Assembly (NCBI RefSeq): GCF_000208745.1 | Contig: NC_030856.1 | Location: 20,130,299 to 20,194,298, forward strand | Direction: 5' to 3' | DNA length: 64,000 nt | Origin: Theobroma cacao | Lineage: Eukaryota > Streptophyta > Magnoliopsida > Malvales > Malvaceae | In this document: piece after piece, positions 27,501-38,787 of the stretch | Position numbering within the stretch: position 1 is the first letter of the stretch | How the letters are laid out: each line of letters starts with the position of its first letter | The notes under the pieces: generated by a model | Database searches by the model: none | The model's input: only the letters and a program-made list of their open reading frames with translations | Told to the model about the DNA's origin: nothing | Program-made: the position numbers and the translations under genes

Positions 27501-30429
27501 AGAGCTGCAGGCAACTTAACCAAGGAAGCCACAAAACGGATAACTAATTTAAGAAAGCATTTACATCTGTTCAACACATTCATGAAATCCCTTCATTCCA
27601 TATTTCGATCATAAATTGTAGTAAATGATTCAAATCAAATTTCAAATATTTACCTTCAATGCATGCCGCACCGACATCATCCAAGTCTCTTCTTGCATCA
27701 AACTTTAAGTCCGAACCAACAGAAATCCACCTGTGTAAGATCATCACAGTCAAGACAAGAAAGAGATATGTTATAAAACAGGAAACAAATTACAACATAT
27801 CCTGGCCGGCAGCAAAAAGTATCATGGAAGCAGCTCTGCGTGCATACATATATTGCAACCTAAAACTTACAATGCTTTCCTCCTCCCATGGTGCCAATTC
27901 TCCCATATTAGCCCTGCAATTGTTCGACCTTTACCCACACCAGCCCCATCTCCAATAAAGAATCCAGCCCGAGCACTACTTGGGAGGTGCTGGTGGTGTC
28001 TCTGTCAAGGATATCAACACTAGTTTACAACTGAAGAAACAGACTTAAAATTGTTAACCATATTTCTGTCATAAAAGAAACCTGACAAGCATAGACCAAT
28101 GTCTCAATCTGCAAGCATGACAAGGCCTTTGAACTTTCCATATCATCTTTGATTCTTAGATCATAAATGGGCTCAGGGGGCTGCACTGCAGATAAGGAAG
28201 ATGTCTCCACAATAGGATCTGGATGAGGAGGCCCAATAGATAGTTTTGGCGGGCGCTGCCACATAAAAATCATTTGGGTTAGTGGTTCCCAAGCTTCAAA
28301 TGAAAAGTTGAGACAAAAAAATTTAAGAAGATGTAAAGAAGGAAAAAGAAAACTTGTGAAAATGTAGTCTTCTAAAATAAAACTCACATAGTCTGTAAAA
28401 GTTTCTCCCACTGGCCCACCTTCATCTTCTTCTCGCTCCACTTCAATGGCTACCTGACAGGTTTTACAATCATATGGAAAATAGAAGCATAGAAATAAGA
28501 AGAACAGAAAAATATTCTCATAAGTACAACATACAATGAAAGCAGAATCACTAGCAGTGGAAACCTCTACTGTTTGCTTTTAGGCTGAAAAAACAGGGTG
28601 GGGAAAGGAAGTTGGACACATTCACAAGCTAAAGGAGAAGTTTTGGGCATGGGTCATAGTAAAAGGCGCATATGAGGTACATTATGATTGGGAACAATTA
28701 ATAGTTGGAATCTTGGAATTTCTAAAGACATATTAATCCACTTAGATATCCAATTCTTTCAACATTGTTTTCTTCATACAGGTCTAATTTTTGCCTAAAA
28801 TATTAGACATTTCATAGATATTTCTTATGTTTCACGAAGGAACTTTCTTCCTGAGCTACACTCTCTGTACAATATGATTTTGTCTTACTGTAACTAAATT
28901 CCCCCAATATGCTTAAAGGAGGGCAATGATGTTGCACTTGCAGTTTAATGGAAGTCAACAAATAAAAAATAGCAAAAACAGCATCCCATCTTATCTTCAG
29001 TGAGTGCAAGGTACCCCTACTTATCCATGATAAACCTAGAATTTCAATAACATTAAAATCCTAACAAGTATTTGGTTGACATGACACAGCTCAGGTTTAA
29101 GAATTTGTATTAATGTAAAGATAAAAACATAACAGAACTATGCATGACAACTTGCTCAAGACCCACCAACTGTTGATGAGAAGAGAATTTCTGGTCTTGA
29201 TAAATCAGGCAATGCAACTTGTTACCATCCTAAAAAGATAGCAAAAACTGTATCCCTAATGGAAAACATTTATGAAATTGTCCAAATAAATAGCTTTCTT
29301 TTTTTTTGAAAAGTGTCCAAATTAATAATTCATCCAATGAAATGGCTCATTCAAGGGGTGTGTTTTCTGTGAACTTGAATCATTACAACCTGATCCCGTT
29401 TTCACATTACTAATCATACTTAACATTACTTGTAGTAGCAACATAATAACTATAATTTAGGCTCATAAACTTACAATAGCCTGCATATTCCTCTATAACA
29501 CAGTAAAAGTTAGAATCCAACAACACAAAAATAAACAAAATTAGGGTCACAGATATATAGAAAAAAAATAGCAGTGGCAAAATCAATTCAAACAACTAAA
29601 TTGAACCGAAAAAACACTGATAACACAGTCATAGTTCACTAAGGCGTCATTTGGTTGTTGCTTTTCCTGCTTGATTTTGCTTACAAAAAAATTGCTAAAA
29701 AGTACAAGCAAATAGTAGAAAGCAATATCATAATTACAAAGGAAAAAAATTGAATAACTTGTAATATACTAATTCTGAGATAATTTTTCTTGATAGAAGT
29801 AAGATCATACAGTTTGCAATACAAAATTACAATTTTACTTTTAATTATTCAAAAATATAATTCATTTTTGTATTGAAAAGCACTTGTTGCTTTTTATTGG
29901 CATAAGCGAAAATCAAATAGCAAAATTAACAACCAAACACTACCAATAAGCATCCAACAATGAACAATGAAATTAAAAAAAATAAAAGGAAAAAAACCTC
30001 GTTGACTTCTTCAGGAGGCGGAGGTGGACGGGGCTGCGGAGGCGGAAATAGTTGTTTCATCTTGTTCAAATCGACAGCCAAATCGACCCCACACTGAGGG
30101 CAAGAAAACCTGGCCAGCCCGTGTGGTACGTTGAGGATAGCCTTGCAATTGGCGCAGGGGAGTTGGATCTTGGTCGGATCGATTCCATGCGCCGGCACCG
30201 ACTGGTTAGGCGGAGGATTATTAGTGCGAGCCCTTGTCATGAGCTCCGGCGGCAGCATTTGGGGGAGCTGGCAAGTGGGACAAACGAATTCTGTGACGCC
30301 AGGGCCCACGGTGAGGATCATTCGGCATCCGGCGCAGCGGACTTGGACACCAGGAGCGGCGGGTGCGGCGGCAGGGCCAGGGGGTTGTTGTTGGGTGAGA
30401 GGTGGCGGAGGGATTGAAGGCTGGGCCAT
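9514..30429 (-). CDS. FGT1: Strawberry notch homologue FORGETTER1, complete 32-exon gene
   Basis: Nuclear SF2-helicase-like co-activator. Arabidopsis FGT1 works with chromatin remodellers to keep heat-memory genes nucleosome-poor. Coding exons (minus strand): 29998-30429, 28388-28453, 28082-28255, 27871-28001, 27654-27730, 26180-26361, 25943-26020, 24565-24697, 22119-22179, 21955-22036, 19510-19638, 19233-19376, 19042-19141, 18833-18964, 18309-18379, 18062-18234, 17819-17912, 15987-16084, 15765-15900, 15529-15635, 14599-14694, 14129-14216, 13927-14047, 13723-13834, 13517-13640, 13369-13446, 13143-13261, 12853-12906, 12657-12759, 12263-12391, 10866-10977, 9514-9545. All junctions are GT/AG and in phase; they sum to 3,768 nt, or 1,255 residues (Arabidopsis about 1,295). 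Pro-rich N-terminus with two zinc ribbons (Cys32/35/50/53 and Cys92/95/110/113). Walker A GAGVGKG at 243-249. DECH box at 353-356, then [13 protein letters not shown] finger with C4HC3 ligands at 657-701. Helicase C motif [11 protein letters not shown] near 850. Cys/His cluster [13 protein letters not shown] from 1166. The protein ends [10 protein letters not shown]. No key residue is missing. Confidence 0.97.
10048..10080. repeat. (GT)n/(GCAT)n microsatellite in FGT1 last intron
   Basis: An alternating 'gtgtgtgtgtgtgtg' tract runs into 'gcatgcatgcacgcatg'. It lies in the 1,320-bp intron between FGT1 exons 31 and 32. Alternating purine/pyrimidine sequence of this kind can adopt Z-DNA. Confidence 0.85.
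13344..13362. repeat. (GA)n tract beside an FGT1 splice donor
   Basis: A 19-bp GA run lies immediately intronic of the exon 26 donor (exon end 13369). On the transcript it is a CU-rich tract just downstream of the 5' splice site. Confidence 0.85.
20195..20633. mobile_element. MITE-like element with long terminal inverted repeats, in FGT1 intron 10
   Basis: The left end begins GGCTAATATACTAAAAAAAG and the reverse complement of the right end begins GGCTAAAATGCTAAAATAG. Similarity continues inwards on both arms through 'tacccaattgag.cctta' and 'agtactttt'. About 439 bp with no coding capacity. I could not identify a clear target-site duplication, so the superfamily is not assigned (Mutator-like ends are possible). 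Confidence 0.65.
20783..21070. repeat. Three tandem copies of a unit of about 95 bp, FGT1 intron 10
   Basis: Copies start near 20783, 20875 and 20970. Each contains 'ctgagaaacc', an A-rich tract, 'gtgaaggaatgaaag' and 'actcaatcct.ttaagcaa'. The main differences are A-tract length and a few substitutions. Confidence 0.9.
22911..23140. repeat. Recent 115-bp tandem duplication, FGT1 intron 8
   Basis: Two almost identical copies start at 22911 and 23026 (words 'aaactattgttgcat' and 'ggtacaacagtagtaaagc'). I see a single T/C difference near the start. Near identity means a recent event. Confidence 0.93.
29643..29944. mobile_element. MITE-like element in FGT1 intron 1
   Basis: The left end GGCGTCATTTGGTTGTT and the reverse complement of the right end, GGTAGTGTTTGGTTGTT, form imperfect terminal inverted repeats. 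The 'TTTGGTTGTT' core is typical of plant hAT or Harbinger-type MITEs. About 300 bp, AT-rich, non-coding. The target-site duplication is unclear. Confidence 0.65.
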
Positions 30430-30764
30430 GATGTGTGTTGAAAAATCTTGATAAATGGTTCTGAGTTGTTGGAGTGTGGGAGAGTTTGGGTTCTAAGTTT
30501 TTACCTTCGAGAAAGAATTGATTTAGAGAAATTTGTTGTTAGGGCGCCAACAGCCGAAGAGCCCAACCACTGTGCCTCACTCCAAAAACTCAATGGGGAA
30601 TTGAATTTGGGGAATTTTGCTCTCTTGAATCCGATTTTAAATTTTATTTCAAAGCCTCGTCTGTTTTTTTTTTTTCCTGTCTTCTTGTGGGCGCATATCT
30701 CGCGCCTCACTCTTTAGGCTCACACCGTGCATTCCTAGGGGTTTCCATCTTGCTCCCAAGTGTT
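30430..30764 (-). promoter_or_regulatory. FGT1 5' flank (5' UTR and proximal promoter)
   Basis: This is the only sequence between the FGT1 start codon and a retrotransposon relic, so the 5' UTR and core promoter should lie in about 330 bp. No clear TATA box stands out. A pyrimidine-rich tract lies near 30660-30680. Confidence 0.4.
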
Positions 30765-31330
30765 TCAAAAGCTTAGTGGACAAGAGAGTTATGGCATTCT
30801 TCCTCGTTCAATCAAGTGACACTCTCGTTGCCTTGCTCACATGGAAGTGATCCACTTTCTCCTTAAATTTCCAAAAGGCCTCGACGAATTCCCAACTAGC
30901 CTCATTATCAAGTAGTCCTCTCTATTGGACCAAGCATTGATGTTACGACTTACAGTGTTTCTACCTTAGCACCGGCTCGACCAAAATCTTTTCCACTATC
31001 TTATTGTATGAAACCTTGGTCCCCATTGGAGGTCTTTGGTGTTCACCCCTTATTGGGTCCTTCGGGTCTTTATAGTAAGACTTCAACATACTCACATGGA
31101 AGACTAGACGAGTCCTTAGCTTGGGCAACTGGTTTAGCTTGTAGGTAGCCTTATCCATTCTCTGAAACAATTTAAAGGCCCCTCATAACATACGCACCAT
31201 CCCTTCTCCAAGCCTTGATGTCTCAAAATCAAGTGTAGCTTGACCATCATTAAACCCTCTTCCTCAAACTGCACTTCTTTTCTATTCTAATCTAATCACT
31301 TCTTAGTCCTATTACCTACCTTTTAAAGGC
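30765..31330 (-). pseudogene. Chromovirus (Ty3/gypsy) integrase C-terminus and chromodomain relic
   Basis: On the minus strand, a 69-codon open frame from 31170 reads LVFHVSMLKSYYKDP, matching the 'HPVFHVSQLK' segment at the end of plant gypsy integrases. After in-frame stops the same reading continues with RGLLDNEASWEFVEAFWKF (about 30850-30920), which is the core of a chromodomain. No LTRs of this copy are recognised. It lies about 340 bp from the FGT1 start codon, on the same strand. Confidence 0.8.
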
Positions 31331-33766
31331 ATGCACAATCCAAATCATGTTGTTTACGTCACCCTTTGGCACATTTGTAAGCTTCAAGGTAGGCCTTGTA
31401 TAACTTGTCATAATTAAGTCAAGATTGATATCTAGTAATGTATCATGACCACTTAAATATTAAAAAGAGTCATAATGATTTGACTCAACTTTTTAGTCCC
31501 ATATAATTATTATCCTATCATCTAATATCTCGACAAAACATAGAGCATGGTGTAATGACTAATCTAATTTTATCTTTGTCATTCTAGCACTTGATTCTAA
31601 TAATCAAATTCATCATTAAAGAGGACAAACCCTTTTGTTGACATCTTCACATGCTTAGGCCTAGGGTTTATATGAGTTATTACTAATCAAGGTGCAATAG
31701 GATATTCTCCTTAGTTTGATCACTTAAGCTGATAGATTCTCTATTGATCATTGACTTACCTTCATGTGTTTCATTCTATATCCAATATTTATCCATCTTT
31801 AAGCATCTTTGATTAAGGCCCACTTTAGATAGTATCAAAAAGTAACGTTCCACACACAAGGAAATATAATAATCTAAAGTTTAAGGATCACTTGCATAAC
31901 TATCATATGAGAGTTTATTTCGTAGAAAAATTGAGTGATATACTAAATGGGATTCTCATGAAGGTCATATTTAATGAAATTGTTCTTGTAACAAACAACC
32001 ACATGTTAGTTCAAGTATCCTTAAACACTTGCCCACTTTACAAGTTAGGAGGAATATAACCACATGTCGATCTCTATGCTTTAGCAATATCCATTTTTCT
32101 TGATAAAACATTGACTATGAACAATTTAGGAATAACTAGGAGTAGAGCTAGCCAATTTTTGTTGGGGGTCAAAGACAGAGAAATAAGAGCAAAAACTTTT
32201 TGAGAGGGCCATTAAGACAAAAAAATATATGCCTTTTAAAAATATATATAATATATACAAGATTTTAAAAATTTTGGGTTAAATACACAAGGCTTTGTCC
32301 TTGGGAATAATGTTTTGATGCAATAAGGATATAATAATTATATAACCATTTATAATTCCTTATACAAAGCATATGACATTCCATGGATTTTATTTCATCT
32401 AATCGACATTTATAGTTCTTATAAAAATAAAATATGCCTTTCATTAAATGTAAATGCTTAAAAAACATAATGTATCTGTGTACAGTTGTTGTCGATTTTA
32501 TCATGCAAGTGTACATATCGTAACAAGTAAGATAATAGTAAGTACAGTGCCAAATCTCATAAAGAATTGTCCCAACATTTGCTAAATACTAAAATTAACA
32601 CAACTTAATCTTATTCAAACAACCAAATTAAAGTGATTAATGTTGAATGCAAAACTAAAACTAAATAATAGCTAAATTGAATCTAGAAGCTAATGGACAA
32701 AACTTTACTAGAGAAATTCAATTAATAAAAAATCTAAAATTTTAATATCCCTCAACACTTCATCTTAATCTTTTTTCTCTTTCTAAACTTGCTGCAATGG
32801 ATTAAGTTCCTAACCTAGAGTCCCAATTTGTTTATAAGTCTCTATCGAGGTTCTTATAAGAATATCTCTCCCAATTTGTTTACTATATGTCTATATAAAT
32901 TCATCTGAAGAAAGATTCATTAAGTTTATGCTCTAATCTTAGCTACATGCGACGCATAGATATATGTCTATCATATATGAAAGTCAAATCACCTAATTAA
33001 CTAAGTAAATTTGAACATATGTTATTCCATTCATATCCTAATCTAACCTCCCTTCATTAAGTTGTATTTAGATATCCAAATCAATCTAATTGGTGATCAA
33101 GCTATTAGAAGTATTAAACATAAAATTGGAATAAACAACTCATATTTTGCAGATAAAGTATTCAAATTACATGTTAAGTTTAATCATAATCCTAGAAAAA
33201 GTAAATTAGTTCATAATATCTACTAAAAACATAATCAAAATAAAATCAACCATCAATCCAAGTAAAAGAAAGTTAGAAAAGAATAAAAGTAGATAGAGAA
33301 ACTAAGAATTAAAGCTTTTGAATCTCAATCTTCTTCGATTTTCCCTTACTTTCTTGCTTTTGTTGATGGCTTCTTTTTCTCTAGAAAAGCTGCTTTGAAT
33401 GCCTCATTTGAAACCTTTAAAAAATGCCCTTTAAATACCTCTCAAAAGCCTTAATTTCTCAAAAATTGTAAAAGTAGTATTTTTAAATCATGACACGACA
33501 CCGCGACCTTCCTTTTTGGGCACCGCAACACCCTACTCTTAGCTACAATATGGTGCATTCTTCTTTTGGGCACCATGGCCTTTCCTTCGTTGGCGCCATG
33601 CTACTATTTTCTTTAGTCCTTGTATGGCAATTTGGGCATCAAGGGCTTTATGGCCTCCTTCTCTCCAAGGTTGCAACTTTCGTTTTCTTATGCTACCTTG
33701 TGTAAAAACTACAACAGTCCAACTTCTTCCAATGCGATTTTCACCTAGATTTGATCCAAACTAGGC
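31331..33766. other. AT-rich intergenic sequence
   Basis: No supported gene. It contains copy 2 of a dispersed repeat (about 31990-32480) with an internal insertion of about 130 bp (about 32150-32285). The remainder is unassigned, and the short open frames show no known domain. Confidence 0.5.
31990..32480. repeat. Dispersed repeat, copy 2
   Basis: Diverged counterpart of 5040-5330, in the same orientation and word order. It is interrupted between about 32150 and 32285 by sequence absent from copy 1. Confidence 0.5.
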
Positions 33767-34835
33767 TGTAACACCTCGTAGTTTGGTATGGTGGCTAATA
33801 GAGTTATGGGATACCAACTGAGGTTAATTAAAGCGTCTAAGAGTGTTGAAGGGTGAAAGGAATATTTTGAAATAAAATATTTCATATGCAACAAAATAAT
33901 AATAAAATAATAATATCTTATTGAGGTCAAAGTTGTGGAGTTAAAAGGTGTTATAAAGCTAAACCAGGGCACAGTGAGATGCTTTGGAGCTTTAAATGGC
34001 CAGAGGAAAATTTTTGAATAAAATAATATTAAAATAATATAGATGTCAAATTGGTTACATTACATGAAGAATGTGTGATTTGTACAATTTGTCTAAGTGG
34101 GGGAATGGAAGTAAGAAAAATTTCGAAGAAAGGAAGCTTTAGTGGGGCCTTGTACTTTCATTAAATTAAGAGAGAAAGAATAAGTATATATTTAAATATT
34201 ATAGTGACACTTTGGTGGAGTATGAATTTGATATTTTATTTGTACAAGTGTAAAAGAAGAAAAATAGAAGAAAATTGAATTTGAAGAAAAAAATTGGAGG
34301 ACCTATGTCCAATTTCTCCATTTTAAGCTAAGTGTATATTTGATAAATATATTTTTATTTTGGAAAGCAAGATGAAATTCAAGATGAAATGCAAGTAAAA
34401 TGAAATACAAGTGAGATTGTATAGCATGATGGAATTTGCATGTGAAGTTACTATTACATGCAAATGATTGCATGTAACATGGATAAAGCTTAGTAGGAGA
34501 CATGTGGGATACCCACCATATGAAAGATGACAAAGAGAACAAGAACAAAGAATATTTAATTGAAAAAAACCATGCTTGAAATTTGAATGGGTACACATGG
34601 TGGTAGAGAAAGGATTAACAAGAAAAGAAATAAAGTAAGGATTGCATGAAATCCTTTTAGTTTTGAAAAAGGCCAAATAGGATTCAAGAGTGGAAAAATG
34701 CATGATGTCTTATTGGTTCATGGGATGGCAAAGGTTGCTGGCAAAGAAATTTTGCATGAAACAAACTAAAAGAGAATACCATTAGGACCAATGCATGGGC
34801 AAGGCAGTCTAATCGAAGGATAAAGAAATGGATAA
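33767..34835 (+). mobile_element. Old LTR, left fragment
   Basis: It begins TGTAACACCTCG at 33767. It is homologous in order and spacing to the first part of the neighbouring LTR at 34836 (shared 'ggtgaaaggaat', 'aaataataatatct', 'ggaataaaataatatt/gaataaaataatatt' and 'agtggggga'). The last five bases (34831-34835, gataa) are one copy of the target duplication of the LTR inserted here. The sequence resumes at 50114. Confidence 0.7.
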
Positions 34836-35865
34836 TGTAACACCCCATACCCTCGTATAATAGTCAACGTAACCATCCCGGTAAGACAAAAGACTGATTG
34901 ATGCGAATTTATGTGCTAAAGAGCGATAAAAGGTGAAAGGAATGTTCAATAGTCAAATATTTCGCATGCACAGAAATAATAATTAAATAATAATATCTTT
35001 GTAGAGGATGAATTAGCAAGCTAAAAGATGATTTGGAAGTGAATTAGGACATAATAAGACCTTTCGGGATCAGAGGAGACAAGTGAAAAATTTTGGAATA
35101 AAATAATATTTTATTTAATAAAATAATATTAAAATATTAAAATTTTATCAGATATCGGAATTAGTCATGAAGAAGGAGTATATGGTCAATTCAAGTGGGG
35201 GAGAAGAAGTATGAATTTTGGAGACATATGATGTAAGCGAGAGTCGCATGTTTTTATTAAATCGAGCTAGCACGGGTAAGTAAATATTTAAATATTATGG
35301 TGATACTGTGTTGAAGTGCAACTTTGATATTTTGATTGTATACGTGTAAAGGAAGAAAGATAGAAGGAAATTGGAATTAAAACGTGTTAGAAGGACCAAA
35401 TTGTAAAAGATGAAAGTTTGGAAGGTTATATGGTAAATAAAAGAAAGTTTGAGGATTTATGTGTAAATTTTAATATTTGAAGTTAAATGAGAATTTACCA
35501 ACTAAGGAAGGTTGGATTATGTAGAATATGAGATAAATATGTGATTTGAATGGGTCAAAGAATAATTAAATAAAATATAACTTGTACATAGAGCATGAAT
35601 AAAGAAATAAAAAGAAAAAAATATATAAAAGAAATGAGGAGATGGGCAGCCACCCATGTGTGAATCAAAGGGATCCAAATCTATTTTTAAATCATGTGAA
35701 GGATGGTAGGGGTTGGCCAAGTAAAGAAGCAAAAGAGAAATAAAAAAGGGGGACATTGACAAGTAAGCTTGTCATTGTGGGCCCCCACAATGCAGCAACA
35801 TCAAGTAAAAATTTTATTTGTCTCTTTTCTTCTTGCCATTAGCCATTTATGAGACGAAGAAAAAA

Positions 35866-36006
35866 GGAGCTTGCTGTCGGTTTGTGAGAGAGAAAGTAAA
35901 AGGGAGCTTGCTGCCGTTTTGTGAGAGAGAAAGGAGAAAACTTGCTGTCAATTTGTGAGAGAAAAAGAAGGGAGCTTGCTGCCAGTTTGTGAGGGAGAAA
36001 GGAGAA
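35866..36006 (+). repeat. Tandem repeat of about 36 bp, four copies, in the solo LTR
   Basis: Each unit carries 'gcttgctg.c' followed by 'tttgtgagagag' and an AG-rich tail. Copies start near 35866, 35902, 35939 and 35969 with substitutions. Confidence 0.8.
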
Positions 36007-36054
36007 AGTTGGCTGGAATAGGGAGGGAGGAAGAAACAGAGAAAGAAAAAAAAG

Positions 36055-36168
36055 AAAAAGCTGGGTTTTGTGGTGACCGACGAAAAAGAGAGAAAGAGTT
36101 GGGTTTTGTGGTGAACGGCGAAAAAGAGAGAAAGAGCTGGGCATTGTGGTGATCGGCAAAAAGGGAGA
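36055..36168 (+). repeat. Tandem repeat of about 38 bp, three copies, in the solo LTR
   Basis: Units contain 'tgggttttgtggtga' (third copy 'tgggcattgtggtga'), then 'cg.cgaaaaagagag'. They directly follow the array of about 36 bp and share its AG-rich spacer. Confidence 0.8.
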
Positions 36169-37569
36169 TCCAGTGGGTATCCGGTTAATAAGGAAAGAGA
36201 AGAGAAATTTTAGGGTTAGAGAAAAGGGAGAGGAAGTCGACTATAGAGAGAGAAAATGGGTGGAGAAATGATGAAAAAAATAAATAAATAAAGAGAAAAG
36301 ACAAAAGATAAATATGGAAAGGTGAATGATTTTAACAATACACCATGTGAGAGAAAAACAAGGAAGAAAAGAAACATGCAAAGGGAGGATTCGGCTTTGT
36401 GGGATTCTGGAGCACTCGATTCAAGAGAAATAAGCAAAAATAGAGAGAATCAGCTAAGGAAAGAAAGGAGAGAAAGGTGGAAGGCTTGGGTAGTAGGGGA
36501 TTCAAGAGTAATTGAAGAAATATCAAGTGGGTCTCAAGATTCAAGAAACATAAGGTAGGGGTTTTTGTGTTTTAAGCTCATGGTTGGTTAAATCTAAGCA
36601 AAAATGGTGTGAATCATTTTGTGGCAGCTATAGTGACCATTGGTATGAGGAAATTATGAATTTTGTTCGGCGAAATCCAAGCTAAAATCAAGTGGTAAGC
36701 TTAATGCTACAATTTGAAGCTTATGATTGGTTTAGTATTGTGAGAATGATTGTATGCATATGTAGTGTTATTGTGATGTCATGGGTATGGTTGGAAGGCA
36801 ATTATATTAATTGGAAGTTTGGTGTGTAGATATGTGTTGTTAGGAAAGGTTTAAAAGGTTATGGATGTTGGTGTGCATGAATGAATATTAATGTTATGCT
36901 TGGTGGCAACATGTAAATGAGGATGGTGGTACATGTAGACTTAGAAAATGTTTGATGGAAGAAAATTTATAGTTGTTGCCATATGCTAGGTAATTATTGT
37001 GGAAATGATGGATAAACTTGATAAATATCCTTAGACAAGATTTATATATGTGCTAGAGTCATAAATAAGTTATCGGTATCCATAATCTAAAGAATTACGC
37101 AAGTAAAGGATAAAGGCCACTTTGATAAAGAATGTGTCAAGATATAAGTTAGTTGAATAAGGATTCATGAGTGAAGGAAAAAGAGAAGCAGAAATGAGGT
37201 ACACTAAAGATATTGAATTTGGATTGTTGCTAGGAAGTACAAAAGTAAAGGTAGTGTATTGTGGTAGCGTGCCAGAGGAAATAACGAGCGACTAGCAAGT
37301 AGCAATAGCTAGATAAGCCTCCGAACTAATAGCGATGTAACATCCCGCTATCGTAAGTTGAGTGAACTTGCATTAAAATGTTTTAGAATAAATGATTTTA
37401 TGCTTGATTGAACCACTTGAATTATTTTACTGGTTTTTCTTAAAATTTGCATGGGAACTAGCCCTTGATGAAACGTTATATGTTATGAATGTGTAATATG
37501 ATGAATCCTTGTGGTCCCATATTATGTTGATATATATGTGTTGTGTATTGATAATTAATATTGTGTGAT

Positions 37570-37830
37570 AATTATAATCGAGCATGTGCACGATGTGGAG
37601 GTTGCACATGTCGGTGATGATGGGGTGAGGGAGTGTGGATGATGAGATTGCCTATGTGCGCGATGTGGGGGGAGCACATGATGGTAATAGTTGTGTGCAA
37701 TGTGGGGGTGCACATGATGATGATGATATATGCCATGTGTGCGATGTGGGGGGAGCACATGATGGCAATAGATGCGCGTGATGTGAAGGTGCACATGATG
37801 ACTCTAGCTATGTACGGTGCAGAGTACCCA
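37570..37830 (+). repeat. Hairpin-forming minisatellite in the solo LTR
   Basis: At least five units of about 30-60 bp contain 'gtgcgcgatgtggggg' or a variant followed by 'gcacatgatgg'. Within a unit, TGTGC and GCACA flank the G-rich core, so each can fold into a short stem. The array ends at 'catgagctgggtg'. A related array is in another LTR at 54580-54765. Confidence 0.8.
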
Positions 37831-38409
37831 TGAGCTGGGTGAAGTGGTGATTCTATACATGGTAGTATATATATATATATATATATATGCTATAAATATG
37901 TTTTTTATATGCTATAGAAAAGGTTATGAAAATAATATGTGACTGCATTAAATATTGAGAAAACTTGATTATTGTCAATGTGCTTGATTTAATGTACAAT
38001 GTGGCATGAGTGGATTTTCCTTGTGGTAGTGAAAACCCCTTAGATTTTANTTGTGTGCAATGTGGGGGTGCACATGATGATGATGATATATGCCATGTGT
38101 GCGATGTGGGGGGAGCACATGATGGCAATAGATGCGCGTGATGTGAAGGTGCACATGATGACTCTAGCTATGTACGGTGCAGAGTACCCATGAGCTGGGT
38201 GAAGTGGTGATTCTATACATGGTAGTATATATATATATATATATATATGCTATAAATATGTTTTTTATATGCTATAGAAAAGGTTATGAAAATAATATGT
38301 GACTGCATTAAATATTGAGAAAACTTGATTATTGTCAATGTGCTTGATTTAATGTACAATGTGGCATGAGTGGATTTTCCTTGTGGTAGTGAAAACCCCT
38401 TAGATTTTA
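37691..38409. repeat. Identical 359-bp direct duplication joined by one N (probable assembly artefact)
   Basis: 37691-38049 and 38051-38409 are the same base for base by eye, including the length of an (AT)n microsatellite. They are separated only by the N at 38050. This is what an unmerged contig-end overlap looks like. Confidence 0.85.
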
Positions 38410-38782
38410 TCTGACCAGAATTTTGTTTCAGCGAGAATGCTTTTTCGTTACGATGAGAATCAATCTATTAGGCTTGACTTGCTTGAATTCTACTAAAGTT
38501 TTCACTCTTTAACTTCTTTGTTGTTCATGGATCCTTCATCATCAAGTGATTAAACAACCAAGGGTTTGAATGAAGGGTTTTTAATAAGAAATAAACTAAA
38601 TTACATTATTTTTGAACTTAAGTGCATCATGATTTCTAAACCTTCCTTAACATTGCTTGTTCCCTTCTTATGTTCACTCACTAGGTTTATTCTCACGTTT
38701 TTAAACTTCATGTTTTAAGTTTTCTGAGTTAAATGTGACTGGTCCTAGGATGAGGTGCTCTTCCCTATCCATTGCTCAGTAG

Positions 38783-38787
38783 GTTTA
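38783..38787. repeat. Target-site duplication GTTTA, left
   Basis: Five bases directly left of the TGTCAC start of the nested element, repeated at 49292-49296. Confidence 0.93.

Noticed and set aside
30052..30451. Plus-strand open frames over FGT1 exon 1
   Set aside because: Shadows of the GC-rich, Pro-rich first exon on the opposite strand.
34303..36558. Several open frames of 65-126 codons in the solo LTR
   Set aside because: Low-complexity AG/CT-rich or AT-rich translations inside an LTR; no known domain.
37570..37830. CRISPR-like array
   Set aside because: Units are tandem without unique spacers of constant length, and the host is a plant; this is a minisatellite in an LTR.
37555..37833. 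His/Cys- or Met-rich open frames on both strands
   Set aside because: Produced by the hairpin minisatellite; all frames stay open because of the repeat, not because of coding.
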